From positions 372,001 through 436,000 of the forward strand of contig NZ_MAYH01000001.1 in the NCBI RefSeq assembly GCF_001684975.1: a stretch of DNA of 64,000 bases. Direction: 5' to 3'. Position numbers and translations under genes: made by a program. Below are positions 1 through 9,167 of this stretch, in pieces. The first letter of the stretch is position 1. Each line of letters opens with the position of its first letter. The stretch is from Chryseobacterium artocarpi (GTDB taxonomy: Bacteria; Bacteroidota; Bacteroidia; Flavobacteriales; Weeksellaceae). Under the pieces are notes generated by a model that saw only the letters and a list, made by a program, of their open reading frames with translations, did not search any database and had not been told where the DNA came from.

Positions 1-26
1 GTTTACAGTCTTTTTCCTAATTTGCA

Positions 27-43
27 GGAGTAAACTTTACTCC
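27..43. promoter_or_regulatory. Perfect 17-bp palindrome in front of the Crp/Fnr gene
   Basis: The sequence GGAGTAAACTTTACTCC is a perfect inverted repeat with 8-base arms and a single central base. It ends directly before the ATG at 44. Crp/Fnr dimers bind palindromes, so an autoregulatory operator is the natural reading. Its position over the ribosome-binding region means it could instead act as an RNA hairpin. Function is inferred. Confidence 0.5.
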
Positions 44-628
44 ATGTTTGAAAATATTATCAGAAACATTACAAGATTCATTACCATTACACCACAGGAA
101 GAGAAAGCATTTACAGATTTATTGGTGTGTGAGAGATACCCTAAGAAAACTGTTTTACTGAGGGAAGGAGAGATTTGTCAGTTTGAAGGCTATATTCATA
201 AGGGATGTGTGAGAATGTACTGTCTGGACGATAATGGAACCGAAGTAACGCTGCTGTTTGCCATTGAAGACTGGTGGATCAGTGATATTGCATCATTTCA
301 GGATCAGAAACCTTCTAAAGTTTATATTGAAACCCTTGAAGACTCAGAAATCTATATGCTGAATCCTACAACAAAAGAAAAGCTGTTAAACGAAATTCCC
401 AAGTTTGAAAGGGTTTTCAGAATGCTGGTGCAAAGAAATCTCACTACTCTTCAAAGCCGATTGGTAGATACCATATCCAAATCTGCCTCAGACCGATACT
501 TAGAATTTATAAAAGTATACCCTTCTATTCCACAAAGAGTTGCGCAATATTATATAGCTTCCTATTTAGGCGTTTCAAAAGAATTTGTAAGCACGATCAG
601 AAAACGTCTTGCCTCAAAAGAGAAATAG
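44..628 (+). CDS. Crp/Fnr family transcriptional regulator
   Basis: A 194-residue cytoplasmic DNA-binding regulator. Residues about 10-115 have the cyclic-nucleotide-binding beta-barrel pattern (VLLREGEICQFEGYIHKGCVRMY). Residues about 163-190 form the C-terminal helix-turn-helix (RVAQYYIASYLGVSKEFVSTI). The length matches the short Crp/Fnr proteins common in Bacteroidota. No FNR-type cysteine cluster is seen, so oxygen sensing through an Fe-S cluster is unlikely. Most members of this subgroup have no known ligand. The start is fixed by the ATG directly behind a perfect palindrome. The exported pirin at 1037 lies on the same strand after a 408-base gap and may or may not be a target. Confidence 0.9.
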   Translation: MFENIIRNITRFITITPQEEKAFTDLLVCERYPKKTVLLREGEICQFEGYIHKGCVRMYCLDDNGTEVTLLFAIEDWWISDIASFQDQKPSKVYIETLEDSEIYMLNPTTKEKLLNEIPKFERVFRMLVQRNLTTLQSRLVDTISKSASDRYLEFIKVYPSIPQRVAQYYIASYLGVSKEFVSTIRKRLASKEK

Positions 629-1036
629 ATAATAGATGGCTGCCGAATTTTTATAGAGATTGAAGATTCACTAGTATCAATAACATTTCTTATGATTTGG
701 GTTTTTAAAATTCAAACAAACTAAAATCTGCACAATCAGCACAATCTGCGGGAGCAACATTTCATCATTCATTTATTAGATTCATGAAATAAAAACATTC
801 GTCTGCCACTGTCAGAATAAAGACTTTCTCAACAGTATACAATTTTATCGAAGATAAATTTTTTGCGCCTTACATCAGTAGCATGTAAAGTAATCTTGCG
901 TCTTTGTGATTTCCAACAACCCCCATTAAAAAACATTTATTTTAAAATAAAGCAATTTATTAAACTAGTTAAATGTGTAACCATTTCCGTTGTTCTAAAT
1001 TTGTCATATCAAAAACAAACAAATAACACTTGAGAT
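629..1036. other. Intergenic region with short direct repeats and pirin promoter
   Basis: This 408-base stretch has no gene I can support. Near 723-753 the words GCACAATC recur (CTGCACAATCAGCACAATCT), a kind of low-complexity intergenic remnant often seen in flavobacteria. Near 895-915 lies another such remnant (TTGCGTCTTTGTGATTTCC). A promoter-like element for the pirin gene is near its right end. Confidence 0.4.
996..1003 (+). promoter_or_regulatory. TAnnTTTG -7 element for the pirin gene
   Basis: TAAATTTG matches the Bacteroidota -7 consensus TAnnTTTG exactly and lies 33 bases before the ATG at 1037. No clear TTG -33 element is seen at the expected spacing, so the call rests on the -7 box. 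Confidence 0.45.
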
Positions 1037-1912
1037 ATGGACAGAAAAGATTTTTTAAAAAAAGGGTTACTCGGAACAGGAATGTTTGTAGCATCTGCTT
1101 CTCTGGGAAATACAATGAAAAACGAAATTGACGAGATTGAGCCATTAGAGCCCATAGGATATAATCATTTGCCTAATACAGAATCAAAAATTAAAGACAA
1201 CTCTGTCATTCATAAAGCAGATTCAAGAGGGAAAGCAGATCATGGTTGGTTACTGAGCCAGCATACTTTTAGCTTTGCCAATTATCATAATCCGGAAAGA
1301 ATGCATTTTGGAGTACTTAGAGTTTTGAATGATGACAGAGTAGAAGCTGGACGAGGTTTTGGGACCCATCCACATGATAATATGGAGATCATTAGTATTC
1401 CTTTAGAGGGTGACCTTGAGCATAAAGACAGTATGGGAAATACAGCCATCATCAAAAGTGGAGATATTCAGGTGATGAGTGCCGGAACAGGAATCATGCA
1501 CAGTGAATTCAATAAAAATAGCGATCAGTTAGTGAAATTTCTACAGATTTGGGTATACCCGAAAAAAAGAAATGTAACGCCAAGATATGATCAGATTACT
1601 TTAGATAAAACAAAAAGTCACAATCAGTTCCAGCAGATTCTTTCTCCAAATGCTGACGATGAAGGCGTATGGATTCATCAGGATGCATGGTTTCATCTGG
1701 GAACTTTTGATCAGGGACAGGAAATAAATTATCAGATCAGAAAAAAAGGAAATGGAGTTTATGCCTTTATCCTTAAAGGAAGTGCCGAAATCGAAGGTCA
1801 GAAAGTAGAAGAGAGAGATGGTTTCGGAGTTTGGGATATTAAAGATTTAAATATAAAATCTACATCAGAAGGTTCGGAAATACTGTTAATGGAAGTTCCT
1901 ATGACAATGTAA
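1037..1912 (+). CDS. Pirin family protein with an export-type N-terminus
   Basis: A 291-residue double-cupin protein. The metal-binding set typical of pirins is present: H111 and H113 in GTHPHDNMEI, then H155 and E157 in MHSEFN. Residues near 62-84 (ADSRGKADHGWLLSQHTFSF) are the usual pirin opening. Family members have been linked to quercetin 2,3-dioxygenase activity or regulatory binding; the substrate here is unknown. Unusually, about 55 residues precede the pirin core and begin with a basic-hydrophobic segment (DRKDFLKKGLLGTGMF) resembling a twin-arginine leader with RK instead of RR. This suggests a periplasmic pirin. The M17-like gene follows after 12 bases and is probably co-transcribed. 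Confidence 0.9.
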   Translation: MDRKDFLKKGLLGTGMFVASASLGNTMKNEIDEIEPLEPIGYNHLPNTESKIKDNSVIHKADSRGKADHGWLLSQHTFSFANYHNPERMHFGVLRVLNDDRVEAGRGFGTHPHDNMEIISIPLEGDLEHKDSMGNTAIIKSGDIQVMSAGTGIMHSEFNKNSDQLVKFLQIWVYPKKRNVTPRYDQITLDKTKSHNQFQQILSPNADDEGVWIHQDAWFHLGTFDQGQEINYQIRKKGNGVYAFILKGSAEIEGQKVEERDGFGVWDIKDLNIKSTSEGSEILLMEVPMTM

Positions 1913-1924
1913 AATTGTAATATC

Positions 1925-2629
1925 ATGAAAAATTCGGTAAATAAACTGTTGATAGCTATTGTATTAGTGTTTTCAAACCTGATAATTGCTCAGACTACAA
2001 GTGTAGGAACATCCAAAAATTGGGGTTCAGTAGATGGGATTTCCATGATAGGGTTAGTACAAGGTCCTTCTTCTGCAAATGCTCAACTTCAGGTAGCGTG
2101 TGTTTTCGAATACACGGAAGGGGATATTTTCAACGCTTCGGCTTTACCTGCTAACCTGAACGGATTGGTACATTTAGATGAAGCTTTGAAAGGGGAACTT
2201 ACCAATATCAGAAAATCAGGACAATTTCTGGGACATTCCTTAGAAACTATTTTAATTACACCTCCTGCCGGATCTATGTCTGCACAAAAACTATTATTGA
2301 TAGGTTTAGGTGATCGTAATAAATTTACGCCGGATTTAATGATCTCAGTAGGAGAGGTAGCTGCTCGTGAAGCAATGAGATTGGGTGTTTCCAATTTTGC
2401 CTTTGCCAGTGATCTGAAAGATGCCGGAATAGACTCTCCCACGGCTTTAGTAGCAGGAAATGTAGTAAGAGGTATTGTGAATGCCAGTCGTTCTGAGAAT
2501 TATTTAAAAGAGCATAAGCTATCAACTACCAAAAAATTAGAAAAAGTATATCTGTTGGCTGGTCCAGCCTTCTTTGAAACTGCAGGCGGTGGAATTTCAG
2601 AAGCCATTACAGAAGCCCAAAAGAAATAA
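1925..2629 (+). CDS. Secreted M17 peptidase N-terminal domain protein, no catalytic domain
   Basis: A 234-residue protein with a Sec signal peptide (residues 1-22, ending LIIAQ). The rest matches the N-terminal macro-like domain of M17 leucyl aminopeptidases (KLLLIGLGDRNKFTPDLMISVGEVAAREAMRLG, given in parts: KLLLIGLGDR, then EVAAREAMRLG). The C-terminal two-metal catalytic domain, which makes whole enzymes about 480-500 residues, is absent. The gene ends with a clean stop and no remnant follows, so this looks like a stand-alone domain rather than a recent truncation. It directly follows the exported pirin and probably shares its transcript. Its function is unknown; a binding role in the periplasm is possible. 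Confidence 0.8.
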   Translation: MKNSVNKLLIAIVLVFSNLIIAQTTSVGTSKNWGSVDGISMIGLVQGPSSANAQLQVACVFEYTEGDIFNASALPANLNGLVHLDEALKGELTNIRKSGQFLGHSLETILITPPAGSMSAQKLLLIGLGDRNKFTPDLMISVGEVAAREAMRLGVSNFAFASDLKDAGIDSPTALVAGNVVRGIVNASRSENYLKEHKLSTTKKLEKVYLLAGPAFFETAGGGISEAITEAQKK

Positions 2630-2659
2630 TGAACTTGTTTCATTAATATTGTTGATCCT

Positions 2660-2685
2660 GCCTCCTTTTTTAAGGGGGCTTTTTG
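2660..2685 (+). terminator. Rho-independent terminator after the pirin/M17N pair
   Basis: GCCTCCTT pairs with AAGGGGGC (one G-U pair) around a short T-rich loop and is followed by a T run. Confidence 0.6.
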
Positions 2686-2835
2686 CATAAACACCTTAAT
2701 AATGATGAAAATAGGAGCAAATAGTCACTATTTATGAGCTCAATAACTTCCTTCTTCCATTTTCAGGCTTCAAACTAAATTAGCTAAAGTCAAAAAAAAT
2801 CCCGATTTTTGTAGTCTTTCAATAAACCCGAGTTC

Positions 2836-4962
2836 ATGAAATTATGTATTGCCGAAAAACCCAGTGTTGCCAGAGATATCGCCAAAGTATTAGGTGCTAC
2901 AACGCCTAAACAAGGCTATATGGAAGGGAACGGCTATTGCGTGACATGGACGTTCGGACATCTTTGTACCCTTAAGGAACCTCACGATTATGGTCCGCAG
3001 TTTAAATCCTGGAATCTTTTTTCATTACCCATCATTCCGGGTAGTTTTGGGATCAAGCTGATTCCGAATAAAGGAGTTGAAAATCAGTTTAAAGTAATTG
3101 AAAGGCTAGTCGAAGAATGTGATGAGGTCATTAACTGTGGGGATGCCGGGCAAGAGGGAGAATTGATCCAGCGTTGGGTATTACAGAAAGCAAAATGTAA
3201 TAAACCAATCCAGCGTTTATGGATTTCTTCATTGACGGAAGAAGCAATTAAAGAAGGCTTTGCAACTTTAAAACCAGCCGAAGATTATAAAAACCTTTAT
3301 CTTGCCGGAAACGCAAGAGCAATTGGAGATTGGTTATTGGGAATCAATGCGACAAGGCTTTTTACAAAGAAATTTGGAGGAAATAAAGCTGTACTTTCCA
3401 TTGGAAGGGTTCAGACCCCTACATTGGCAATGCTGGTGCAGCGCCAGAAAGAAATTGATGCCTTTACCACAGAAGAATACTGGGAACTTAAAACGAAATA
3501 TCGTGACGTTATTTTCAATGCTGCGATTGACCGTTTAAAAACCCTGGAGCGTGCAGAAAAAGGATTGGAATACCTTAAAGTAAACCCTTTTGAGATCGTT
3601 TCATTTGAAATTAAAGAAGGAAAAGAGAAGAATCCAAGACTTTTTGACCTTACCGGACTTCAAGTGGAAGCCAATAAAAAATACGGATATTCTGCAGAAA
3701 ATACCCTGAATTATATCCAGAGCCTTTATGAAAAGAAACACGTAACCTATCCACGTGTTGATACCACTTATCTATCCGAAAGTTTGTATCCGAAAATTGG
3801 CGGAATTCTTCAGAAAATGCATTTTTATCAGGATCTGATCGCCCCATTATTAGAAGCTCCGATTCCAAAATCCAAAGCAGTTTTTGATGATGCAAAGGTA
3901 ACCGATCACCATGCGATTATTCCTACCGAAGTTCCACCTTCTCAAAATCTGAGCAGGGAAGAAAAACTAATTTATGATCTGATTGCAAAACGTTTTATAG
4001 CAGTTTTTTATCCTGAATGTAAAATTTCAAATACATTAGTAGAAGGAAAAGTAGGAACCATTCCTTTCAAAACCAGTGGAAGACAAATCCTGGAACCGGG
4101 ATGGAGAGCTGTTTATGCAAAAGAACCTAAAGAAGAATCTACTGATAAAGAAAAAGAAAAGGAAGAAGAACAAACTATTCCTGAGTTTACTGTGGGAGAA
4201 ACAGGACCTCATGATCCAATGATCCACCAGGGAAAAACATCTCCTCCGAAACCTTATACCGAAGCAACATTGCTGAGAGCAATGGAAACAGCCGGAAGAC
4301 AGGTAGAAGATGAAGAACTTCGTGAATTATTGAAAAACAACGGAATCGGAAGACCTTCCACCCGTGCAAACATCATAGAAACTCTTTTCAAAAGAAAATA
4401 CATCGAGAAGAAAAGGAAGAATCTAATTGCTACCCAAACCGGAATTCAGCTGATCGATACTATTGAGGACGAACTTTTAAAAAGTCCGGAGCTTACCGGA
4501 GAATGGGAATCAAAACTTCGTAAAATAGAGAAAGGGGAGTATGAAGCTAATCTTTTCAAAGAAGAGCTGATTCAGATGGTGACGGAACTTACAGACAAAG
4601 TGGTATACGGAAAAGGAAAAGTAATTACACTGCAAGAAGAGGAGAAAGAGGAAACTAAAGAAAAGAAAAAAAGAGAACCTGCACAGAAAAAAGAACTTCA
4701 GGCATGGGAAGATACCAAGTGCCCGAAATGTAAAGAACATAACCTCATCAAAGGTAAAACCGCTGTAGGCTGTTCGGACTTTAAAAACTGCGGGTTTAAA
4801 ATCACTTTTGAAATCTTCGGTAAAAAACTATCTGATAAACAATTGATGGACCTTGTTGTAAAAGGGAAAACCTCAAAGCTGAAAGGCTTCACTACACATC
4901 CTGAAAGTCTGTCAGAAGGAGTTTTATCTTTAACAGATGATTTTCAGGTTCAGCTTTCTTAA
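2836..4962 (+). CDS. topB: DNA topoisomerase III (type IA)
   Basis: A 708-residue type IA topoisomerase that cuts and passes single DNA strands to decatenate or relax DNA. The Toprim domain opens at KLCIAEKPSVARDIAKVLGA with the acidic residue E7 and continues to DAGQEGEL at 103-110. The SIGRVQTPTLAML motif is at about 188-200. The catalytic tyrosine is Y305 in VTYPRVDTTYLSE. A Lys/Glu-rich linker lies near residues 433-452. The C-terminus carries one cysteine cluster (CPKCK...GCSDFKNCGF, about 631-656), a TopB-type zinc-ribbon-like tail. It is transcribed alone; the downstream TonB receptor is convergent. Confidence 0.95.
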   Translation: MKLCIAEKPSVARDIAKVLGATTPKQGYMEGNGYCVTWTFGHLCTLKEPHDYGPQFKSWNLFSLPIIPGSFGIKLIPNKGVENQFKVIERLVEECDEVINCGDAGQEGELIQRWVLQKAKCNKPIQRLWISSLTEEAIKEGFATLKPAEDYKNLYLAGNARAIGDWLLGINATRLFTKKFGGNKAVLSIGRVQTPTLAMLVQRQKEIDAFTTEEYWELKTKYRDVIFNAAIDRLKTLERAEKGLEYLKVNPFEIVSFEIKEGKEKNPRLFDLTGLQVEANKKYGYSAENTLNYIQSLYEKKHVTYPRVDTTYLSESLYPKIGGILQKMHFYQDLIAPLLEAPIPKSKAVFDDAKVTDHHAIIPTEVPPSQNLSREEKLIYDLIAKRFIAVFYPECKISNTLVEGKVGTIPFKTSGRQILEPGWRAVYAKEPKEESTDKEKEKEEEQTIPEFTVGETGPHDPMIHQGKTSPPKPYTEATLLRAMETAGRQVEDEELRELLKNNGIGRPSTRANIIETLFKRKYIEKKRKNLIATQTGIQLIDTIEDELLKSPELTGEWESKLRKIEKGEYEANLFKEELIQMVTELTDKVVYGKGKVITLQEEEKEETKEKKKREPAQKKELQAWEDTKCPKCKEHNLIKGKTAVGCSDFKNCGFKITFEIFGKKLSDKQLMDLVVKGKTSKLKGFTTHPESLSEGVLSLTDDFQVQLS

Positions 4963-5012
4963 ATAAACTGAATCTATCTCAAACAAAAAATAATTCATTG
5001 TATAAATACAGA

Positions 5013-5038
5013 AAAACCCGCCAATATTGGTGGGTTTT
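5013..5038. terminator. Bidirectional terminator between topB and the TonB receptor
   Basis: AAAACCCGCC pairs with GGTGGGTTTT (one G-U pair) around AATATT. It has A and T runs on the two sides and sits between convergent genes. Confidence 0.75.
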
Positions 5039-5057
5039 CTATGTATAAGATATCCTA

Positions 5058-7667
5058 TTAGAATCTGAAAGTTGCAGCCAGAGACCACGTTCTTCCGAAA
5101 CCTAAGAATCCTGTATTACCATCAGCAACACCTTGATAAACTCTTCCAGCTTCCTGGTAAGTTTTTCCGGCACCCGGACCATTGGCAATTTTATCAGTTG
5201 TATGAATATTAGAGCTTAATTCAGAAATATAATACGTGTTGAATAAGTTGTATATGTTAGCTCTTAATGTTAATGATTTTTTAGAATCAATCGTAAACTT
5301 ATAGCTGGCACCCACATCAAATAAATGGTAGCTAGGTAATTTTACGATTCCTTTTTCCCTTGCTGCTTCAGTAAGGAAGTTGATAGGGTTGAACTGTGCA
5401 TATAGCTTGTCATAATACTCCCAGTTTGCATCAATGCTGAATGCCTTTGTAATATTATAATCCGCTCCGATGCTTGCAGTAGTTTGTGCAGCGTCACCTA
5501 CTTTCAGATCTTTAATATTGATGGTTCCTGTTGCTCCGGAAACTTCCTGATTGTTCTGAACATCAATAATGTTGAAGCTTGCATTTCCTTTATACTTCCA
5601 GTTTCCAAATGAAACCATCCCTCTCAGTCTAAGGTTTGTGAAAGGTCTTGCTTTTGCTTCCAATTCAACACCCTGGTGAAGCTGTCCTACATTCAGTGCA
5701 TTGTAGAAATAAGAATTTCCAAGTTTTAACTGAGGAAAGTTAGCGATATCTGTAGAAGTCGCGTTGAATGTTCTTGAAATAAATCTGTCATCCCATTGCG
5801 TTCTGTACGCGTTGATGTTCACATCGATATAACGGGATTTGAAACCATATCCTAACTCTACAGAGAAAATTCTTTCATTCTTCGCATCGTTGTAGATATT
5901 CTGATTAGATGGGAATAATGCATTGAATAGCGGCTGTCTTGAAATGATTCCCGTATTGAAGAATACATTATGGTGATCATCAATATTATAGTTAGCACCT
6001 CCTTTTACGATATATCCCGTTTTGTGGTACCATTTTGTTTCCTGGTTCCCCGGAGTATACAGCATATAATCTCTTCTCTTATAATATTGCTCGGAAACTG
6101 ATCCCTGAACAGATGCACTTAGCTTTTCAGAGCTATATTCCACCATTCCGTAAATACCAGCCCATTTTACTAAACCTTCATTGTGAACAGAAATTTTCTG
6201 AGCATTATTAAGCTTGGTAAGAGGTTCAGGTTTTACCGTACGATCGATAAAATATCCTTTAGGAGAATTCACTGTGCTGCCTACAAACAAAGCATCTGAT
6301 CCTAACATATCGGTAGCAATATCATAAAGAGCTCCTTTGTATGTTTTAAGATCAATACCTCCGTTGAAAGTCCAGTTGTTCTTTTTATAATTTAAATCGG
6401 CAATTACTCCGTACCAGTCGTGAGCGTTGATACTCTGCTTTCTAAAAATACCAGTATTTCCGTTTAAGGTAGTTACGTATTGACCATTATGATCGGTAGG
6501 AGAACCTGCAGGAGCGGTAAAGGTAGATTTTTGGAAAGTATTTCCATTGTAATCAGTCACCATACCTCCTCTGTTATAACGGTAGATCATATCCCAGTTG
6601 ATGGTACCATCTCCGCCAGGACCATTGTTGGCAAAGTTCATTACATCTCCGTTAGCATTTTTGATAGAACCGTTCAGTCCGGTACCACCGCCACCACGTC
6701 CCCAAGAACCATAAAGAACTGTGGAAAGTTTCAGGTTATCATTAATATTCCAGTCCCAGTTAAGAGAAGCAATTGGCTTATGGTAGAAGTTTGGAGCTAA
6801 ATTGAATTCAGAACCGTTCAGCATTCCCGTTTGAGGGTTGAATCTTCTTCCGTAAGTATCAAACTGTCTAAGTGTTGCCACATTCGCTCCCGTTGCAGAA
6901 GATCTTCTTGTGTCGTGTACCTGTGGTGCACCAGTTGCAATCAAATTGAACGCATGCTTTTCATTAGGCTTAAATCCTGTAGAGAAAAACCATGAATATC
7001 CTTCACCTTTAGTTCCGTTGATGTAACCATCACCTTGCCAACGAGAAAGTAATACTGTAGTTCCCCATTTGTTTTTTAATCCCGAAGAATACATTGCAGA
7101 TAATCTTGAGTAGTTGTCATTACCCATCTCTGCTTTTACCATTCCTTTTTGCTCAGAATCCGTAGCTTTAGTTACAATATTGATCGTTCCCCCTACAGAC
7201 GGAACTACAAATTTAGAAGCCCCTAAACCTCTCTGAATCTGAATAGAGCTTGCAATATCTGCCAATCCGGTCCAGTTAGACCAGTAAACAGTACCTCCCT
7301 GCATGTCGTTCACAGGCTGTCCGTTGATGATTACCGCAATATTGGCACCATCAAAACCTCTCATGTTGATTCTACTGTCTCCAAATCCACCACCTACTTT
7401 GGTAACGTATACAGATGGTGTAGACTTCATAATCTCAGGGAACTCTCTGTTTCCTAATTTCTCCTGAATTTCAGCTGCCTTAATGTTGGAAACTGCTACA
7501 GGTGTTTTTCTTTCTTTGGCTGTCTGGGAAAGGTTTCTTCCCACCAACATCACCTCATCAATAGATTTAGATTTTTCTAAAGAATCCTTCGTACTCTGCC
7601 CATAATACAAGGCGGCAGTTGGTAATACAAGCGCTATAAGAAGTCGCTTATTGAAAATAGTGTTCAT
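5058..7667 (-). CDS. TonB-dependent outer membrane receptor
   Basis: An 869-residue outer-membrane receptor. A signal peptide (about 1-24, ending ALYYGQ) is followed by a plug domain at about 50-165 (RINMRGFDGANIAVIINGQP, then GTINIVTKA). The remainder is a beta-barrel rich in alternating aromatic residues that ends TWSLAATFRF with a terminal phenylalanine. There is no carboxypeptidase-like N-terminal domain and no neighbouring SusD, so this is a classical receptor rather than a SusC. The substrate (siderophore, vitamin, peptide or sugar) cannot be told from sequence alone, and no Fur box was recognised upstream. Confidence 0.92.
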   Translation of the reverse strand: MNTIFNKRLLIALVLPTAALYYGQSTKDSLEKSKSIDEVMLVGRNLSQTAKERKTPVAVSNIKAAEIQEKLGNREFPEIMKSTPSVYVTKVGGGFGDSRINMRGFDGANIAVIINGQPVNDMQGGTVYWSNWTGLADIASSIQIQRGLGASKFVVPSVGGTINIVTKATDSEQKGMVKAEMGNDNYSRLSAMYSSGLKNKWGTTVLLSRWQGDGYINGTKGEGYSWFFSTGFKPNEKHAFNLIATGAPQVHDTRRSSATGANVATLRQFDTYGRRFNPQTGMLNGSEFNLAPNFYHKPIASLNWDWNINDNLKLSTVLYGSWGRGGGGTGLNGSIKNANGDVMNFANNGPGGDGTINWDMIYRYNRGGMVTDYNGNTFQKSTFTAPAGSPTDHNGQYVTTLNGNTGIFRKQSINAHDWYGVIADLNYKKNNWTFNGGIDLKTYKGALYDIATDMLGSDALFVGSTVNSPKGYFIDRTVKPEPLTKLNNAQKISVHNEGLVKWAGIYGMVEYSSEKLSASVQGSVSEQYYKRRDYMLYTPGNQETKWYHKTGYIVKGGANYNIDDHHNVFFNTGIISRQPLFNALFPSNQNIYNDAKNERIFSVELGYGFKSRYIDVNINAYRTQWDDRFISRTFNATSTDIANFPQLKLGNSYFYNALNVGQLHQGVELEAKARPFTNLRLRGMVSFGNWKYKGNASFNIIDVQNNQEVSGATGTINIKDLKVGDAAQTTASIGADYNITKAFSIDANWEYYDKLYAQFNPINFLTEAAREKGIVKLPSYHLFDVGASYKFTIDSKKSLTLRANIYNLFNTYYISELSSNIHTTDKIANGPGAGKTYQEAGRVYQGVADGNTGFLGFGRTWSLAATFRF

Positions 7668-8063
7668 GAAATAAACTAGCGTGTTTGATTTTAAGGCTGC
7701 AAAGATGAATATTTTATTTTGAATAGAGTATTAAATCTTCACGAAGTGATTTTATGAAAAATATCATCTCAAATTATTGCTTATTTTTTTGGATATCTCA
7801 TATTAATTCCACTTTATTATTTTCAATTTGGTAAATAAGTATTGTGGCTTAACTATTATTTAATCTGTTGTTTTTGTATATAGTCCGCAGATTGAGCGAA
7901 TTAAGAACCTAAAAACCTTTATTTTTTAAATTTAAATTAACATTATTTACACAAAATATTAAAAAATACCTAAAGTGTTTAAAAACCTCTGTATTGTCAA
8001 TTTTTTAATCTTTTAATTATCCTTTTCAAATCAATCTTTAAATTTACATTCAAATTGAAAGCA
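7668..8063. other. Divergent promoter region, no gene seen
   Basis: About 396 bases, very AT-rich, between the TonB receptor (minus) and the thioesterase (plus). On the minus strand CATCTTTG at 7700-7707 is a one-mismatch -7 element. No coding sequence or repeat can be supported. Confidence 0.35.
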
Positions 8064-8486
8064 ATGACCCCAGAAAAAAAGAAACTCATCACAGACAGCT
8101 TCAACCGTTCCGAAACGTTGAAATTCTATAAAGCAGAACTTCTGGAAGCAGAAACCGATTTTATATCCATTAAAATTCCTAAAATGGAGATGATGACCAG
8201 AAAAGCAGGAATGTTCAATGGTGCAATGATCGCTTCATTAGTAGATGTTTCCTCAGGGTATGCAGCAGTGAGCCATTATCCGGAAGACTGTTATGTGGTA
8301 ACCGTTGAATTAAAGGTAAATTATCTGCGTCCGGCTATGGGAGATGCTTTGGTATCAAAATCTTATGTGATTAAAGGAGGAGCAAAGATCAGTGTCATCA
8401 GAACAGAAATCTATGTTCAGAATGAAGGTTCAGATTCAGAAAGTCATGTGGCGACTTCACTGGTAACAATGATGAAGATAAAATAA
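8064..8486 (+). CDS. PaaI-like hotdog-fold thioesterase
   Basis: A 140-residue hotdog-fold protein, probably an acyl-CoA or acyl-ACP thioesterase. The central pattern MFNGAMIASLVDVSSGYAA matches the helix and catalytic loop of PaaI-type enzymes (usually HGG.....D). Here the loop is FNGAMIASLVD, with the conserved aspartate kept and the usual histidine replaced by F-N. The strand VVTVELKVNYLRPAMGD is also typical. The reading frame extends to a TTG at 8055, but the ATG at 8064 is the more likely start. Substrate is unknown. Confidence 0.8.
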   Translation: MTPEKKKLITDSFNRSETLKFYKAELLEAETDFISIKIPKMEMMTRKAGMFNGAMIASLVDVSSGYAAVSHYPEDCYVVTVELKVNYLRPAMGDALVSKSYVIKGGAKISVIRTEIYVQNEGSDSESHVATSLVTMMKIK

Positions 8487-8594
8487 CCTATCCATTTCGA
8501 AAATGTTCTTTAAACAAAGGGTTTGATGAATGTTTTTTACTGAAATGGAATGGCTTTTGCTCAACAAAACCAATAAACATTAAAAAATAACGAT

Positions 8595-8939
8595 ATGAAC
8601 TTAATTATCCGATTGTTTGTTACGGCAATAGTTGCCTACCTTTTAACTAAAGTTTTACCGGGAGTACATTTTGAAGGCTTTTCATCTGCTATTATCTTTG
8701 CAATAGTACTAGGGGTTTTAAACATATTTGTAAAGCCAATTTTAAGTCTGTTCGGACTTCCGCTTACCATTCTTACTTTAGGGTTCTTTGCATTGGTAAT
8801 CAATGCCGGGATTATCCTTATTGCTGATTATTTTATAGACAGTATGGTGGTAGACGGCTTCTGGTGGGCATTTATCTTCAGTATTTTATTATCAATCGTT
8901 ACTTCACTGGCGAATTCAATGTTCTCAGATGGAGATTAA
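8595..8939 (+). CDS. Phage holin family (YvlD/DUF360-like) 4-TM membrane protein
   Basis: A 114-residue, almost wholly hydrophobic protein with about four membrane helices (roughly 3-20, 28-48, 55-80, 86-106). The pattern NIFVKPILSLFGLPLTILTLG is characteristic of the family named after mycobacteriophage holins. Chromosomal members are common and not phage-derived; their role in the inner membrane is unknown. No lysis or phage genes are nearby. The thioesterase is 108 bases upstream on the same strand. Confidence 0.85.
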   Translation: MNLIIRLFVTAIVAYLLTKVLPGVHFEGFSSAIIFAIVLGVLNIFVKPILSLFGLPLTILTLGFFALVINAGIILIADYFIDSMVVDGFWWAFIFSILLSIVTSLANSMFSDGD

Positions 8940-8961
8940 TATCTTTTATAAGATAAAATAT

Positions 8962-8996
8962 AAAAAGTCCGTTGGTAGATGCCAGCGGATTTTTTT
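8962..8996 (+). terminator. Rho-independent terminator
   Basis: TCCGTTGG (8968-8975) pairs with CCAGCGGA (8982-8989) and is followed by seven T residues. Confidence 0.7.
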
Positions 8997-9159
8997 ATGC
9001 CTTAATGTTTTCCAATTAGAGACGGTTACAGTTAATAAAAATAATAAATTGAACTGTTTTCTTCTCTTAGTTTACTTTTAAACCTTTCTTCTTTTGATAT
9101 TTTATCGTGTATTGTCAATTTTAATTGTTAATTCTTTCGGTAATTTTTATTTTAAATAT

Positions 9160-9167
9160 TAACTTTG
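9160..9167 (+). promoter_or_regulatory. TAnnTTTG -7 element for the S9 peptidase gene
   Basis: TAACTTTG is an exact match to the Bacteroidota -7 consensus, 78 bases before the start codon. No -33 TTG is found at the usual distance. Confidence 0.4.

Noticed and set aside
2089..4892. Numerous long open frames on the opposite strand of the M17-like and topB genes
   Set aside because: They are shadows of the real genes, with cysteine- and serine-rich compositions and no recognisable domains.
8595..8939. Prophage or lysis cassette
   Set aside because: The protein belongs to a family named for phage holins, but no endolysin, structural or integrase gene is nearby, and chromosomal members of the family are common.
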